Shown here in pieces: positions 16,032-25,883 of a stretch of DNA of 64,000 nucleotides (the stretch's first letter is position 1; each line of letters begins with the position of its first letter). The notes beneath the pieces are model-generated. The model was not told the DNA's origin, ran no database searches, and saw only the letters and a list, made by a program, of their open reading frames with translations. The translations under genes and the position numbers were made by a program. Origin of the DNA: Noviherbaspirillum galbum (lineage in GTDB: Bacteria; Pseudomonadota; Gammaproteobacteria; Burkholderiales; Burkholderiaceae_D); contig NZ_JAAIVB010000035.1 of the NCBI RefSeq assembly GCF_010974945.1, positions 103,731-167,730 on the forward strand, given 5' to 3'.

Positions 16032-17471
16032 CTACTCCTTGGTCACGCGCAGCAGCTCGGCCTGCGTGGTCACGCCCTGCTGCAGCCAGCGTTCGCCGTC
16101 CTCGCGCATGGTCTTCATGCCGTCGCGCTGGGCGGTGGCGCGGATCTCGTGCTCGGACGCGCGGTCGTGGATCTGGGCGCGGATTTCATCGGTGGTAAGC
16201 AGCAGCTCGTACACGCCGACCCGGCCCTGGTAGCCGGTGTGGCCGCACTTGTCGCAGCCCACCGCATGCCAGTGCTCGCCGTCGTTGCGCTTGCACACCG
16301 GGCACAGCTTGCGCACGAGGCGCTGGGCCACCACGCCCAGCAGCGAGGACGACAGCAGGAAAGGCTCGATGCCCATGTCCAGCAGACGGGTCACGGCGGA
16401 GGCGGAATCGTTGGTGTGCAGCGTGGCCAGCACGAGGTGGCCGGTGAGCGAGGCCTGCACCGCGATCTGCGCGGTTTCGAGGTCGCGGATCTCGCCGATC
16501 ATGATGACGTCCGGATCCTGGCGCAGGATGGCGCGCAGGGCCTTGGCGAAGGTCATGTCGATGCGGGAGTTGACCTGGGTCTGGCCGACGCCGGCGAGTT
16601 CGTATTCGATCGGGTCTTCCACCGTGAGGATGTTGGTGGTGGACGAATTGAGCCTGGTCAGCGCGGCGTACAGCGTGGTGGTCTTGCCGGAACCGGTCGG
16701 GCCGGTCACGAGCACGATGCCGTGCGGCTGGGCGATGAGGTCGTCGAACTCGCCCTGCACTTCCTGGCTCATGCCGAGGTGGCTGAGGTCCATGCGGCCG
16801 CCTTCCTTGTCGAGCAGACGCAGCACCGCGCGCTCGCCGTGGCCGGTGGGCAGGGTGGAAACGCGCACGTCGACCGGCTTGCCGCCGATGCGCAGGGTGA
16901 TGCGGCCGTCCTGCGGCAGGCGCTTCTCGGCGATGTCGAGCTGGGCCATGATCTTGATGCGCGAGATCAGCGAGGCATGGATGGCCTTCTTGGGCCGCAC
17001 GATGTCGCGCAGCGTGCCGTCGATGCGGAAGCGCACCACCGAGACCTGCTCGAAGGGCTCGATGTGGATGTCGGAGGCTTCCTCGCGCAGGGCTTGCGTG
17101 AGCAGCGCGTTGATCATGCGGATGACCGGCGCGTCGTCGGCGGATTCCAGCAGGTCCTCGACCGCCGGCATGTCGAGCATGAGCTTGGCGAGGTCGAGGT
17201 CGGATTCCACGTCCTCGACCACCGAGGCGGCATCGCCGGCGGAGTTGGCGTAGATTTTCGCGATCGCGGCTTCGAGGTCGGCATGCGGCAGCGACTTGAG
17301 CTTGACGCGGCCGAAGCGGCGGCTGACCTCGGCGATGGCGGAGGGCGCGGTGGCATCCGACACCCAGACCTCGACCGCGTTGGCGGCCGTATCGCTGCGG
17401 CGCGCCAGCAGGGCGTGGTCGCGCGCGAAGGCGTAGGGAAGCAGGCGGGCGTCGGTCAGTATGGTAGTCAT
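16032..17471 (-). CDS. gspE: Type II secretion system ATPase GspE
   Basis: GspE is the cytoplasmic hexameric ATPase that powers pseudopilus assembly. The 479-residue protein has an N-terminal GspE-like domain (about 1-110), then the catalytic core with Walker A GPTGSGKT (257-264), Asp box TVEDPIEY (283-290), Walker B IMIGEIRD (323-330) and His box LATLHTND. The tetracysteine zinc motif is seen at Cys390, 393, 406 and 409. The frame is open far upstream, but only as a shadow of gspD; the start ATG at 17471 overlaps the gspD stop (ATGA), which fixes the start. Confidence 0.97.
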   Translation of the reverse strand: MTTILTDARLLPYAFARDHALLARRSDTAANAVEVWVSDATAPSAIAEVSRRFGRVKLKSLPHADLEAAIAKIYANSAGDAASVVEDVESDLDLAKLMLDMPAVEDLLESADDAPVIRMINALLTQALREEASDIHIEPFEQVSVVRFRIDGTLRDIVRPKKAIHASLISRIKIMAQLDIAEKRLPQDGRITLRIGGKPVDVRVSTLPTGHGERAVLRLLDKEGGRMDLSHLGMSQEVQGEFDDLIAQPHGIVLVTGPTGSGKTTTLYAALTRLNSSTTNILTVEDPIEYELAGVGQTQVNSRIDMTFAKALRAILRQDPDVIMIGEIRDLETAQIAVQASLTGHLVLATLHTNDSASAVTRLLDMGIEPFLLSSSLLGVVAQRLVRKLCPVCKRNDGEHWHAVGCDKCGHTGYQGRVGVYELLLTTDEIRAQIHDRASEHEIRATAQRDGMKTMREDGERWLQQGVTTQAELLRVTKE

Positions 17472-19822
17472 TGCGTTCTTGCGGGTTCGGGCAGCGGCGT
17501 GGTCGAGGGCGCCGGCGCGGGTGCGGCCGGCTGCAGGGGTGCCTGGGGCTGCGGGTTGTTGGGCGGGCTGTTGGGCGAATTTCCCGGCTGCACGCCTTGC
17601 TGCATGTAAGGCATGGGCTGCGCCGGCTGGTTGGCGGCCGGATTGTTCGATTGCACGCGCGGCATGTTGACGAGCGGCAGTCCCTGCGGCACGCCGTTGT
17701 TCAGCGGCGGCAGCATCGGCGCGTTCACGTCGGGCATGGCGAAGGCCGGCTTGGGCTGGCTCGCCGCCTGCACGCCGCGGATGTAGTCGTAGCGGTCGTT
17801 GACGAGGTTGACGCTTTGCTCGCTGCTGCGGATCACGGTCGGACGCAGGAACACCATGAGGTTGGTCTTGGTGCGCTTGCGGGTCTGGTACTTGAAGAGG
17901 TTGCCGACCACGGGAATGTCGCCCAGGCCCGGCACCTTCTCGTCGCCGTCGCTCACCTGGTCCTCGATCAGGCCGCCGAGCACGATGACCTGGCCGTCGT
18001 CGACCAGCACATTGGATTCGATCGAGCGCTTGTTGGTGATGATGCCCGCGGTGTTGGTGGTGTCGCGGATGCTGGACGTTTCCTGGTAGATCGCCATCTT
18101 GATGGTGCCGCCTTCGGACACCTGCGGGCGCACGCGCAGCGACAGGCCGATGTCGCGCCGCTCGATGGTCTGGAACGGATTCACGCCGGCCGCCCCGCCG
18201 CTGGCCTGGGTGGTGTACTGGCCGGTGATGAAGGGCACGTTCTGGCCGACGATGATGCGCGCTTCCTCGTTGTCGAGCGTGATCAGGTTCGGCACGGAAA
18301 GAATGTTGGCGTTGGCGTCGGATTCCAGCGCGTGGGCCAGCGCGCCCAGCGTCAGCGCGCCGTTGATCTGGCGGAAGAGGCCGATGTTCAGGCCGTTGCC
18401 GGGCGCGATCGGCGTGCCGGTGCTGCTCTTGGCGATGCCTTGCGAGATCAGGTTGTTGCCGCCGGTCGAGAAGCCGGTGCCGCCGCCGAGGCGGTAGGCG
18501 CTGGTGGAATCGCCGGTCAGGCCCAGCCACTGGATGCCGAACTCGGCCGCCTTGTCGGCATTGACCTCGACGATCAGCGATTCGACGTAGACCTGGGCGC
18601 GGCGCGCGTCGAGCTGGTCGATGACCGCGCGCAGGTTGCGGTAGACGGCTTCGCTGGCGGTAATGATCAGCGCGTTGGTGGCGGGATCGGCCTGGATGAA
18701 GCCGCCGGCGCCGCCGGTGGGCAGCGCGGCCGGGGTATTGGAGGGCTGCAGCTGGCCGCCGCCCAGCGCGCCTTGCTGGCCGGTGGCGTTGAGGGCCGTC
18801 TGTTGCTGCTGCGGCTGTTGCTGTTGCTGCTGCACCCCGCCGCTGCCCTGGGCCGCCGGATCGGACGCCACGACGGCGCGCAGGGTCTGCGCCAGGCGCA
18901 CAGCGTCGGCGTTCTTCAGGTAGACCACGTGCACGTTGCCGGGCAGCGCGGTGGGCTGGTCGAGCTTGGCGACCAGCGACTTGGCGAAGTTGGCGCGGGC
19001 CACCGAGGGCGCGCGCACGATGACGGAATTGGTGCGGCTGTCGGCCAGCACCGTGGTGCGGTCCGCGCCCGCGGCCGCGCCGGGAGCGGCGGCGGCCTGG
19101 TCGAGCAGGCGGTTCACCATGGAAGCGATGTCGGTCGCCACCGCATGGCGCACGGGAACCACGTCGAGGTCCGAGACTGCCGGGGAATCGAGCGAGGTGA
19201 TGATGCGCGACAGGCGCTTCAGGTTGTCGGCGTAGTCGGTGATGACGATCGAATTGTTGCCGGGGTTGGCGTTGATGGTGTTGTTCGGCGAAATCAGCGG
19301 CCTCAGCACCGGCACCAGGTTGGCGGCCTGCTCATAGTTCAGATGGAAGATCTGGGTGGCGATCTGGTCGCCGCGCACGTTGCCGGCGGCGATCGTCGGG
19401 CCGGCCTGCAGCTTGGCGTCGGCTTCCGGCACCACCTTGGTGTAGCCGTCGCTGCGCACCACCGCGAAGCCCTGCAGGCGCAGCGCCGAGGTCAGCATGT
19501 CCATGGCCTGGGCCTTGTTGACCGGCTTTTCCGAGACCAGGTTGATGGTGCCCTTGACGCGCGGATCGATGATGAAGGTGGTGCGGGTGAAATGTCCGAC
19601 CGCCTTGATGACCGACTCGATGTCCGCGCCCACGAAGTTGAGCGTGGCCTGGTTGGACGAAGGATCCTGGGCGTGCACGACCGGCGTGCCGGAAAGCATG
19701 CACAGCACCATGGCGGCGGCGCCGATGCGGCGCCATGCCGGTGTGCGTTGGCCATGCCCGGAGGATGCTCGTTCCATGCGGCTTTCGGGGTGCAATGTTC
19801 CTGCTGATGATGATTTTTTCAT
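17468..19822 (-). CDS. gspD: Type II secretion system secretin GspD
   Basis: GspD forms the outer-membrane channel. The 784-residue precursor has a signal peptide ([15 protein letters not shown]), N0 and three N/KH-like modules (about 55-400), and a secretin core (about 420-660) with VPFITGQYT and the signature [15 protein letters not shown]. Between N domains 2 and 3 there is a glutamine-rich insert ([11 protein letters not shown], near residue 330). The last 110 residues are Pro/Asn/Gln-rich instead of a compact S-domain, so the way it reaches the outer membrane (pilotin or not) is unclear. The ATG overlaps the gspN stop by 4 bases. Confidence 0.96.
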   Translation of the reverse strand: MKKSSSAGTLHPESRMERASSGHGQRTPAWRRIGAAAMVLCMLSGTPVVHAQDPSSNQATLNFVGADIESVIKAVGHFTRTTFIIDPRVKGTINLVSEKPVNKAQAMDMLTSALRLQGFAVVRSDGYTKVVPEADAKLQAGPTIAAGNVRGDQIATQIFHLNYEQAANLVPVLRPLISPNNTINANPGNNSIVITDYADNLKRLSRIITSLDSPAVSDLDVVPVRHAVATDIASMVNRLLDQAAAAPGAAAGADRTTVLADSRTNSVIVRAPSVARANFAKSLVAKLDQPTALPGNVHVVYLKNADAVRLAQTLRAVVASDPAAQGSGGVQQQQQQPQQQQTALNATGQQGALGGGQLQPSNTPAALPTGGAGGFIQADPATNALIITASEAVYRNLRAVIDQLDARRAQVYVESLIVEVNADKAAEFGIQWLGLTGDSTSAYRLGGGTGFSTGGNNLISQGIAKSSTGTPIAPGNGLNIGLFRQINGALTLGALAHALESDANANILSVPNLITLDNEEARIIVGQNVPFITGQYTTQASGGAAGVNPFQTIERRDIGLSLRVRPQVSEGGTIKMAIYQETSSIRDTTNTAGIITNKRSIESNVLVDDGQVIVLGGLIEDQVSDGDEKVPGLGDIPVVGNLFKYQTRKRTKTNLMVFLRPTVIRSSEQSVNLVNDRYDYIRGVQAASQPKPAFAMPDVNAPMLPPLNNGVPQGLPLVNMPRVQSNNPAANQPAQPMPYMQQGVQPGNSPNSPPNNPQPQAPLQPAAPAPAPSTTPLPEPARTQ

Positions 19823-20592
19823 TTGAACTCTAGCGCGATAACATTCTTGTCGCCTTCTCTTCGGCGTTGTCCCAGCAAATTCAGGAGATTTGCCAGCCGT
19901 TCTTCCTGCCCTTCTTCTGCTTCCGCCTTGCCGGAAAACTGCATGCGTCCATTCGTCAAACCGCCAGAGCCGTTCAGCAGCAGCGGTCCGTGCAGCGATT
20001 TCAGCGCCAGCCGGGCCTGCGGCCCTTGCCAGTCCATTATCAGTTCATAGGCCCCCAGCGGCTTGACGGGCGACAGACGCGAGGCGATGTCTTCCATCCT
20101 CAGCGTCATGGTGCCGTTGACGCTGACCTGCGCGCCCTGGCGCGCCACCTGCAGCGGCGTCCACGACAGCTGCATCCGGCCGGCGGGCTGGATGGTGTTG
20201 AGCGGGGCGCCCAGTCCGGCCAGGCGCTCGGCCGGCAGCGTGATCGCCGCCGGGCTCACCAGCCACTCGTACCAACTGCCCGTGATCCTGACCGGCTGGC
20301 TCAGGGCCTGGGCGTTTTCCAGGTCGGCATCGACCTGCCCGAGCAGGGCCATCGGCGACAGGCGCCAGGCGAAGCGTCCCGGCAGCAGGGGCGTCACCGG
20401 ATCGGCGCCGCTCGGCGCGCCGCCGATAAAGGCGGAGCCGCGCCACAGGCTGCCTTGCGGATCGCCCAGCGTGAGGCGGCCGCCGGTCTGTCTTTCGACG
20501 ATGGGCGACATCCACGCTGCCGGCAGGAATGCTCCTGCCGTCAAGGCGATCGTGACCAGGCCGGCCAGTAACCATAGCACAAGACGCAACAC
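19819..20592 (-). CDS. gspN: Type II secretion system protein GspN
   Basis: GspN is an accessory inner-membrane protein of some type II systems; its precise role is unclear. The 257-residue protein starts with a membrane segment (LWLLAGLVTIALTAGAFLPAAWM) followed by a periplasmic part with PIVERQTGGRLTLGDPQGSLWRGSA, characteristic of the family, and LQVARQGAQVSVNGTMTL. The start codon appears to be GTG at 20592. It lies 12 bases after gspM and overlaps gspD by 4 bases. Confidence 0.9.
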   Translation of the reverse strand: MLRLVLWLLAGLVTIALTAGAFLPAAWMSPIVERQTGGRLTLGDPQGSLWRGSAFIGGAPSGADPVTPLLPGRFAWRLSPMALLGQVDADLENAQALSQPVRITGSWYEWLVSPAAITLPAERLAGLGAPLNTIQPAGRMQLSWTPLQVARQGAQVSVNGTMTLRMEDIASRLSPVKPLGAYELIMDWQGPQARLALKSLHGPLLLNGSGGLTNGRMQFSGKAEAEEGQEERLANLLNLLGQRRREGDKNVIALEFK

Positions 20593-20604
20593 GTTCAGCC
20601 GCCC

Positions 20605-21123
20605 TTACTGCGCCGTGCGCTGCTGCCGCAGCGTGATGGTGGCATTGACGGTGTCCTGCTTCTCCTGCGCCTCGATGTTGGCATCGGTCACGGCCAGGCG
20701 CGCGGTGCGCTGCGCGTCGGCAAGCCAGTCGGTGATGCCGGCGAAGGAAGCGCCGTTGAGCTGCACCTTGACCTGCTCGCCGGTCACGACCACGCTTTGC
20801 GACTTCAGCCCGCGCGACGACAGGGCGCTGTCGATCATGTCCTTGGAAAGCAGCGGCGGCGGCGGCCTGGTCTTGCCGCCGAGTTCGGTGGCTTCACGCG
20901 TCATGGACTGCACTTCCGCCGTCTGCTGGCGCAGCGAGGGCAACTGCTTCTGCAGCATCGCGCGCCCGCCGAGGGCCGGGTCGATCAGCAGCACGTAGTA
21001 GAGCACCAGCACGAGGGCGATCGCGCCGGCGCCGAGGATGCGGCGCTCGCGGGGATTGCGGTCGCCCCAGAAGCTGGCGACCTGCTGCCTGAACTGGCTC
21101 ATGGCCGGGGTGCGCTGCTTCAT
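20605..21123 (-). CDS. gspM: Type II secretion system protein GspM
   Basis: GspM is a bitopic inner-membrane component that partners GspL. The 172-residue protein has a short cytosolic N-terminus with the typical FWGDRNPRERRIL, one membrane segment (GAGAIALVLVLYYVLLI, about 30-47), a periplasmic coiled coil and a ferredoxin-like C-terminal domain. The length matches the family. The start ATG at 21123 overlaps the gspL stop by 4 bases. Confidence 0.93.
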   Translation of the reverse strand: MKQRTPAMSQFRQQVASFWGDRNPRERRILGAGAIALVLVLYYVLLIDPALGGRAMLQKQLPSLRQQTAEVQSMTREATELGGKTRPPPPLLSKDMIDSALSSRGLKSQSVVVTGEQVKVQLNGASFAGITDWLADAQRTARLAVTDANIEAQEKQDTVNATITLRQQRTAQ

Positions 21124-22370
21124 TTGCCGCTCCTGATCTGGAAGATGCCGGCGTTCGGCTGGGTCAGGCTCAGGTTGCGCGCGGCGAGCGCCGGTCGCAG
21201 CTGTTCCTCGGTGATGGCGGCGTTGGGCTTGAGCTTCATGGTCAGGGCCCGTTCGTGGTATTCGAGCGAGGCGATGGGGGTTTGTCCGGGCGCGATGCCG
21301 CGCATGACCTCGCCGACGGCGGCGGCCATGGAGAGGAAATCATCGGCGGCGAGCTGGCCCGCGTCGCGCTGGCCGGAGGCGATCTTCTGGCGCAGCTGGG
21401 CCACCGGATCGATGACCACGGTTTCCTTGGGGAAGGCGTTGCGGTAGGTCTGGGTCATGTTGTTGCGCAGGCCGTCGGCTTCGCGCCGCATGCGCAGCCA
21501 GTCGATGTTGAGCCCGACGGCATTGATCGCCAGCAGCAGGGTCGCCAGCACGAGGGGCCAGCGCCAGGGCCGCCAGTCGAAGCCGGCGCTGGCGCCGCCG
21601 GCCAAGCCGCTCATGAGGTCGACCTGGGCATTGGACGCGCCGTCGATCCAGCGCGGCCAGTTGTCGGCATGCAGCTTGATGCGTTCGTCCAGCGCGGGGA
21701 CGATGTTCATCGAGTCCTGGTAGTCGCGCAGGCGAGATTGCGGCACGTAGAGCGTGACCGGCGAATGCGGCACCACGGTGCAGATGGCCTGGATGACTTC
21801 GAAGGCGGCGGTTTCGGGCTGGTCGGCGAGGATGGGCAGTCCGATGCCTTCCTGCGGCGCGAGGCGCAGCGCGACCTCGATGTCGTCGCCTTGCTCCATC
21901 ACCGATGCGGTCACCGTGCCGTCCGGCACCGGCAGGCAGAACTGCGCGGGCAGGGCCACGACCTTGCGCGCGCCCAGCGTGGTGAGCGACTTGTGCAGCA
22001 GTTCCACCCAGCCGCGGTCGGCCACCGCAACGGTGCGCAGTCCGTCGAGCGTCGCGCCGGGAACGATCACGCAATCGGCGGGATCGGCCATCAGCGAATC
22101 CTCGACCAGGTTGGGCAAGGCGGTGCGCAGCTTTCCGGGAGACAGCGGCGGCACCTTGACGCGCAGCAGCGTGACGTCGCTGGCGGCCAGCAGCAGCACG
22201 ACGCGCTGGGCGCGGCGGGCCATGTCGCCGAGTTCGGGCAAGGACGTGACGCCTTCGCGCTCGACGCTGCCGTTGGTGGTGGCGAGCGCATACTGGCAAT
22301 ACAGCGGCACGCCGGGCTGCAGGTTGTCGGCGGCGGACTTGCCGGGCAATCGGATGTACAGTGTGCTCAA
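21120..22370 (-). CDS. gspL: Type II secretion system protein GspL
   Basis: GspL anchors the GspE ATPase at the inner membrane. The 416-residue protein has an actin-like cytoplasmic domain (about 1-255; RAQRVVLLLAASDVTLLRVKVPPL, LPNLVEDSLMADPADCV), a membrane segment (WPLVLATLLLAINAVGLNI, about 268-286) and a periplasmic ferredoxin-like domain. The start codon seems to be TTG at 22370, preceded by AAGAAAGA; this is less sure than its neighbours' starts. gspL follows gspK by 28 bases. Confidence 0.93.
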   Translation of the reverse strand: MSTLYIRLPGKSAADNLQPGVPLYCQYALATTNGSVEREGVTSLPELGDMARRAQRVVLLLAASDVTLLRVKVPPLSPGKLRTALPNLVEDSLMADPADCVIVPGATLDGLRTVAVADRGWVELLHKSLTTLGARKVVALPAQFCLPVPDGTVTASVMEQGDDIEVALRLAPQEGIGLPILADQPETAAFEVIQAICTVVPHSPVTLYVPQSRLRDYQDSMNIVPALDERIKLHADNWPRWIDGASNAQVDLMSGLAGGASAGFDWRPWRWPLVLATLLLAINAVGLNIDWLRMRREADGLRNNMTQTYRNAFPKETVVIDPVAQLRQKIASGQRDAGQLAADDFLSMAAAVGEVMRGIAPGQTPIASLEYHERALTMKLKPNAAITEEQLRPALAARNLSLTQPNAGIFQIRSGK

Positions 22371-22398
22371 ATCGTGATCTTTCTTGTCGGCGCTTGTT

Positions 22399-23496
22399 CT
22401 AGTTTTCGCGAATCCATACCACGCGCGGGCTCTGGTTCTTCCGCTCGATCAGTGCCTGCATGCGCATCGTCGCGCGGTTGAGGCGCACGTTGCCGTTCAC
22501 CAGGAAGTAATTGGTCGTGACGCTCAGCTGGCCCGTCTGGATCTCCTTCCCCGCGAGGCGATTGCGAAACGCCTCGACGCTGTAGAACGGCACCGCTTGC
22601 CTTCCCGCAACGAGCGCCGTCGCCTCGGCAAGCGACAGTGTACCAATTCTTGCAGCCAGCACCTCCGCCGACGCGGTATTGACGTTGACCGTGGTTTTGC
22701 CGGGCAGCACGATGACGAAGTCCTGGATGGCGGCGAGGGCTTCGGGCGTGAAGCCGGGCACTGCCAGCAGGTCATCCACGTGCAGGATCGGCAGCGGACG
22801 CGACGTGTCGGAACCGGCCTGGGTGGCGGACATGGCCTGCTGGGCTTGCTGTGCCTGCTGGTCGCCGGTGCCCTGGTTCATCATGCCCTGCGCCTGCTGG
22901 GAAGTCTGCTGGGATCCCGGCTGCCCAAACTGCCCCTGCTGCGCCTGCTGCACCGGCTTGGGCTGGGAGGACGCCATCAGGTCCGCCGTGGCCTGAGCCA
23001 GCGCCGGGTTGAGGCGGGCATTGCTCAGCAGCCGGCCGAAGGCCGCGACCTCGGCCGGGACGGGCACGCCGTTCTCCGCCAGGCCAGTCAGGTTGAAGCG
23101 CCCCTGGGCGTCGGCCAGGCCGCCCGACAGCACGGCGTCGGAGGCTTCCGTTTCGGAGCGGCCGTTCTCCACGTATTCGTCCAGGCGGGTCTCGGCCAGC
23201 GGCACCGCCCAGGGTTCGTTCAGGTGATCGACTCGCGTGTCGTCGGTGCGCAGGATGAGGCGGATCCAGTCCAGCGCACCGCGCAAGATCCATTGTTTCT
23301 GCAACTGCAGGCGCTGGTTCTCGATGGAGCGCACCTGCACCTGCTGCTGCCAGAACAGGCTGGCGACGATGGTGATCGCCAGCGTGGTCAGCAGCAGGGC
23401 GGTGACGACCGCCACGCCGCGCTGGCGATGGCTCCGGCAAGCAGATGCGCGCCGTGATCGGGCGGACCGGGATGGTGGGCGGGCTTGCCGTGTCAT
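22399..23496 (-). CDS. gspK: Type II secretion system minor pseudopilin GspK
   Basis: GspK caps the pseudopilus tip with GspI and GspJ. The 365-residue protein has a long basic leader ending RQRG, then VAVVTALLLTTLAITIVASLFW; cleavage would follow Gly27. As usual for GspK, the +5 glutamate is missing (Thr instead). The alpha domain holds a Gln/Gly-rich insert (about residues 175-225; repeats of QQAQQ), which is unusual. The helix-hairpin-like VDDLLAVPGFTPEALAAI segment and the VNVNTASAEVLAA motif are standard. The ATG at 23496 overlaps the gspJ stop (ATGA), fixing the start; the frame upstream only shadows gspJ. Confidence 0.95.
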   Translation of the reverse strand: MTRQARPPSRSARSRRASACRSHRQRGVAVVTALLLTTLAITIVASLFWQQQVQVRSIENQRLQLQKQWILRGALDWIRLILRTDDTRVDHLNEPWAVPLAETRLDEYVENGRSETEASDAVLSGGLADAQGRFNLTGLAENGVPVPAEVAAFGRLLSNARLNPALAQATADLMASSQPKPVQQAQQGQFGQPGSQQTSQQAQGMMNQGTGDQQAQQAQQAMSATQAGSDTSRPLPILHVDDLLAVPGFTPEALAAIQDFVIVLPGKTTVNVNTASAEVLAARIGTLSLAEATALVAGRQAVPFYSVEAFRNRLAGKEIQTGQLSVTTNYFLVNGNVRLNRATMRMQALIERKNQSPRVVWIREN

Positions 23497-24134
23497 ACGG
23501 TCCCCAGCAGGAAGATCTTGGTCATCGGCGCGCCGCGGTTGAGCAGCTGCAGGTCGACCTGCAGCCCGGTGGGCATGGCGCTGTCGCCGACGGCGTTGCT
23601 GTTGGGCGATTGCCCGGGCTGGCGCCAGCCTTGCTGGTCGCGGTACCAGGACTGGACGGCCATGCTGGCGACGTTGCTTTCGAGCTGCACGCCGGGCGGA
23701 TTCGTGTCGGTGAGCACGGCCTGCCACACGGCATCGAGTTCCTTGAGGTCGCGCGTGCCGGCGGATTCGTAGCGCGTGAGCTTGCCGTCGCGCAGGCGGT
23801 AGGCCACCACCTGCATGCGCGAGGGCTGGTTTTCGGCGAATACGACGCGGATCATGGTGATGCGTCCCTGGTCCACCGCCAGCGTGGCGCGGTTGTTGAG
23901 TGTCGACGGCAGGACGATGCGGTCGCAGTCGCTCTGCATCTGGGCGAAAGCCAGCTGCATGCCGCGCGTCTGCTCGAGATCGTCGGTCAGGCCGACGCGG
24001 GCGCGCACGATGGTGTCGAGGCCGCGCCAGCCGAGCACCGCCACGATGGCCAGCACGGTAATGGCCACCAGCAGCTCGACCAGGGTGAAGCCGCCGGCCT
24101 TGCCCGGGTTGGCGCCCTTACGGTCCGTTTTCAT
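23493..24134 (-). CDS. gspJ: Type II secretion system minor pseudopilin GspJ
   Basis: The 213-residue protein (from the ATG at 24134) carries a prepilin leader ending at Gly15, followed by FTLVELLVAITVLAIVAVLGW, so the prepilin peptidase site and Glu+5 are intact. A GspJ-type periplasmic domain follows (QLAFAQMQSDCDRIVLP, ENQPSRMQVVAYRLRDGKLTRYES). A TTG at 24143 is an alternative start three codons upstream. The gene overlaps gspI by 17 bases and gspK by 4. Confidence 0.95.
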   Translation of the reverse strand: MKTDRKGANPGKAGGFTLVELLVAITVLAIVAVLGWRGLDTIVRARVGLTDDLEQTRGMQLAFAQMQSDCDRIVLPSTLNNRATLAVDQGRITMIRVVFAENQPSRMQVVAYRLRDGKLTRYESAGTRDLKELDAVWQAVLTDTNPPGVQLESNVASMAVQSWYRDQQGWRQPGQSPNSNAVGDSAMPTGLQVDLQLLNRGAPMTKIFLLGTV

Positions 24135-24507
24135 TGTAGACAATCTGTGCCAGTTTGATGATGCGCCGCTCCGGCTGCAGGGTATCGACCACGCTGACCT
24201 CGACGCGGCGGAAACGCGGATTCGGCGTGGCCAGGATTTCTTCCTCGCAGGTCAGCTGCAGCTCGTCCTGCGGACAGGGGAAGGAACGCTTGGTCAAGGG
24301 CGGAAATTCGCGCGCCAGCCGGATCTGCGCGAGGCGGTTCTCGGCGGACCAGGTGGCCATCATGGCGGCGCGCAGCGCGCTGCTGTTCTGGGTGAGGCTG
24401 CCGACGGCGCGCAAGCTGGCGCCGAGCGCCGTGCCGACGATGACCAGTGCGACCAGCACTTCGAGCAGGGTAAAGCCGCGTTGCGGCCGGGGCATGCGAG
24501 GTTCCAT
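24118..24507 (-). CDS. gspI: Type II secretion system minor pseudopilin GspI
   Basis: The 129-residue protein begins MEPRMPRPQRG, with predicted cleavage after Gly11, and continues FTLLEVLVALVIVGTALGAS with Glu at +5. The GspI motif TWSAENRLAQIRLAREFP is present, as is a Cys pair in the middle (PCPQDELQLTCEEE). The ATG at 24507 lies one base after the gspH stop; the upstream continuation of the frame shadows gspH. Confidence 0.95.
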   Translation of the reverse strand: MEPRMPRPQRGFTLLEVLVALVIVGTALGASLRAVGSLTQNSSALRAAMMATWSAENRLAQIRLAREFPPLTKRSFPCPQDELQLTCEEEILATPNPRFRRVEVSVVDTLQPERRIIKLAQIVYNENGP

Positions 24508-24508
24508 G

Positions 24509-25012
24509 TCACTCCACCACGAAATGGCCGATGCCGTCGGCGCGAATCGACACGCTGGCATCGTCGGCCGCCAGCGTGAGCACGAAAGGCTTGTCCACCG
24601 GCTCGCGGCCGAAGACCACGCGCAACGGATTTGAACCCGCCTCGGTCATGGGCTGGATCGAGACCGACACCGGGGGGCGGCGGAATTCGCGCTCGCGCAG
24701 CATGTCGTCCTGGCCCATCGGCTGCCACGACACGTCGTCTCGGATGAGGAAGCGGTAACGGTCCTGCCCGACCTCGAAGGCGATGGGCCGGTTGCGCACG
24801 ATGGCTTCGTCCCGCGCCAGCTGCATCAGCAGGGCGATGCGACGCGCCTCTTCCTGCAATACTTTCTGCGGGTCGGGAATGGCATTGAACGACACCACGC
24901 CGAGCATGATGCCGGCGATGACGATCACCACCAGCAGTTCAAGCAGGGTAAAGCCGGCCGCGTGCCGTTGGCGGGCGGCGGCTGGCCGGGTCGATGTAAT
25001 CAGAGATCCCAC
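24509..25012 (-). CDS. gspH: Type II secretion system minor pseudopilin GspH
   Basis: The 167-residue protein has a leader ending at Gly20, then FTLLELLVVIVIAGIMLGVVSFN with Glu at +5, as for prepilin peptidase substrates. The rest is a GspH/FimT beta domain with ARRIALLMQLARDEAIVRNRPIAFE. The start is GTG at 25012, inside the end of gspG (13-base overlap). As in many GspH proteins, the C-terminus is a beta-strand series ending VSIRADGIGHFVVE. Confidence 0.95.
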   Translation of the reverse strand: MGSLITSTRPAAARQRHAAGFTLLELLVVIVIAGIMLGVVSFNAIPDPQKVLQEEARRIALLMQLARDEAIVRNRPIAFEVGQDRYRFLIRDDVSWQPMGQDDMLREREFRRPPVSVSIQPMTEAGSNPLRVVFGREPVDKPFVLTLAADDASVSIRADGIGHFVVE

Positions 25013-25467
25013 GAACCAATGTCGGCATCGGCGCCGGCGCCACCGGGCTGGCCATCCGCGCCATAGGAAAACACATCCACTTCGCCCTTCACGCCGGGCG
25101 AGAGGTACTGGTACGCATTACCCCAGGGGTCCTTGGGCAGCTTGTCGATGTAGCCGCCGGACTTCCAGCCGTTGGCGGCCGGCCCGGAGGTCGGCTTCTG
25201 GATCAGCGCCTGCAGACCCTGCTCGGTGGTCGGGTAACGCTGGTTGTCCAGCTTGTACAGCTTGAGCGCCTGCATCAGGGTAGCGATGTCCTGGCGGGCT
25301 GCGGTAATGCGGGCATCGTCGGTGCGGCCCATCAGCTTGGGCACCACTAACGCGGCGAGAATACCCATGATCACGACCACGACCATGATTTCGATCAAAG
25401 TGAAGCCGCGGCTGACGGCACGCTTGAAGACATGGCGGGGCGGACGGGCGAGTTCGGTACGCATCAT
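25000..25467 (-). CDS. gspG: Type II secretion system major pseudopilin GspG
   Basis: GspG is the main subunit of the pseudopilus. The 155-residue precursor has a basic leader ending RAVSRG21, then FTLIEIMVVVVIMGILAALVVPKLMGR with Glu at +5. The family signature follows: DIATLMQALKLYKLDNQRYP, TTEQGLQALI, and DPWGNAYQYLSPG with the calcium-site region near the C-terminus. The start is placed at the ATG pair 25462-25467; a longer frame to 25815 has no pseudopilin features. It is the first gene of the 12-gene operon; the 416-base upstream region should hold the promoter. Confidence 0.96.
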   Translation of the reverse strand: MMRTELARPPRHVFKRAVSRGFTLIEIMVVVVIMGILAALVVPKLMGRTDDARITAARQDIATLMQALKLYKLDNQRYPTTEQGLQALIQKPTSGPAANGWKSGGYIDKLPKDPWGNAYQYLSPGVKGEVDVFSYGADGQPGGAGADADIGSWDL

Positions 25468-25883
25468 AGAAAAGGTTTCTCTGCTTGGAAAAGGAATAAC
25501 AAAAATCAGAAGTATAAGGCCGAAGCGCCGACGCATCGGCATTCTGGCGGAATCAGCGGGCCGGGACGTGATCGCGTGGCCCATCTTGGAATGCAGCAAC
25601 ATCGTGCCGGAACGATGCGTTTTTTTATTGATATTCAACAATAGCGTTCCGCCGGCACACGCTTCGCGAGGAGGGAAACGTGGCTTTGCACTGCGGAACG
25701 TATGACTGGCAGGGTCACGATTAGTTTTCCCGGCTGCAGTAAAAAGCCGTAAATTTTTCGGGGCCGAAAGGCGGCCGGAACGAGGCGCGGCTCCTGCGTG
25801 GGCGCACAGGAACAAACCCCGGGCCGGCAGGGTCTTGTTGGAAGTGAACGTCCCTCTCCACCAATACGCCTCCGGAGCAAGCC
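25468..25883. other. Divergent intergenic region between gspG and the cupin gene
   Basis: This 416-base region contains no gene and must hold the promoters of the leftward gsp operon and the rightward cupin gene. On the minus strand a TATACT hexamer (25511-25516) lies about 45 bases before the gspG start, without a recognisable -35. An A+T-rich tract with GTTTTTTTATTGATATTCAA lies at 25617-25638. A GGAG lies 8 bases before the cupin ATG. Confidence 0.45.

Noticed and set aside
14746..16233. 495-codon plus-strand frame opposite gspF
   Set aside because: Antisense shadow of gspF; no protein features.
17471..19807. 778-codon open frame on the plus strand
   Set aside because: It mirrors gspD exactly and has Arg/Gly/His-rich nonsense composition.
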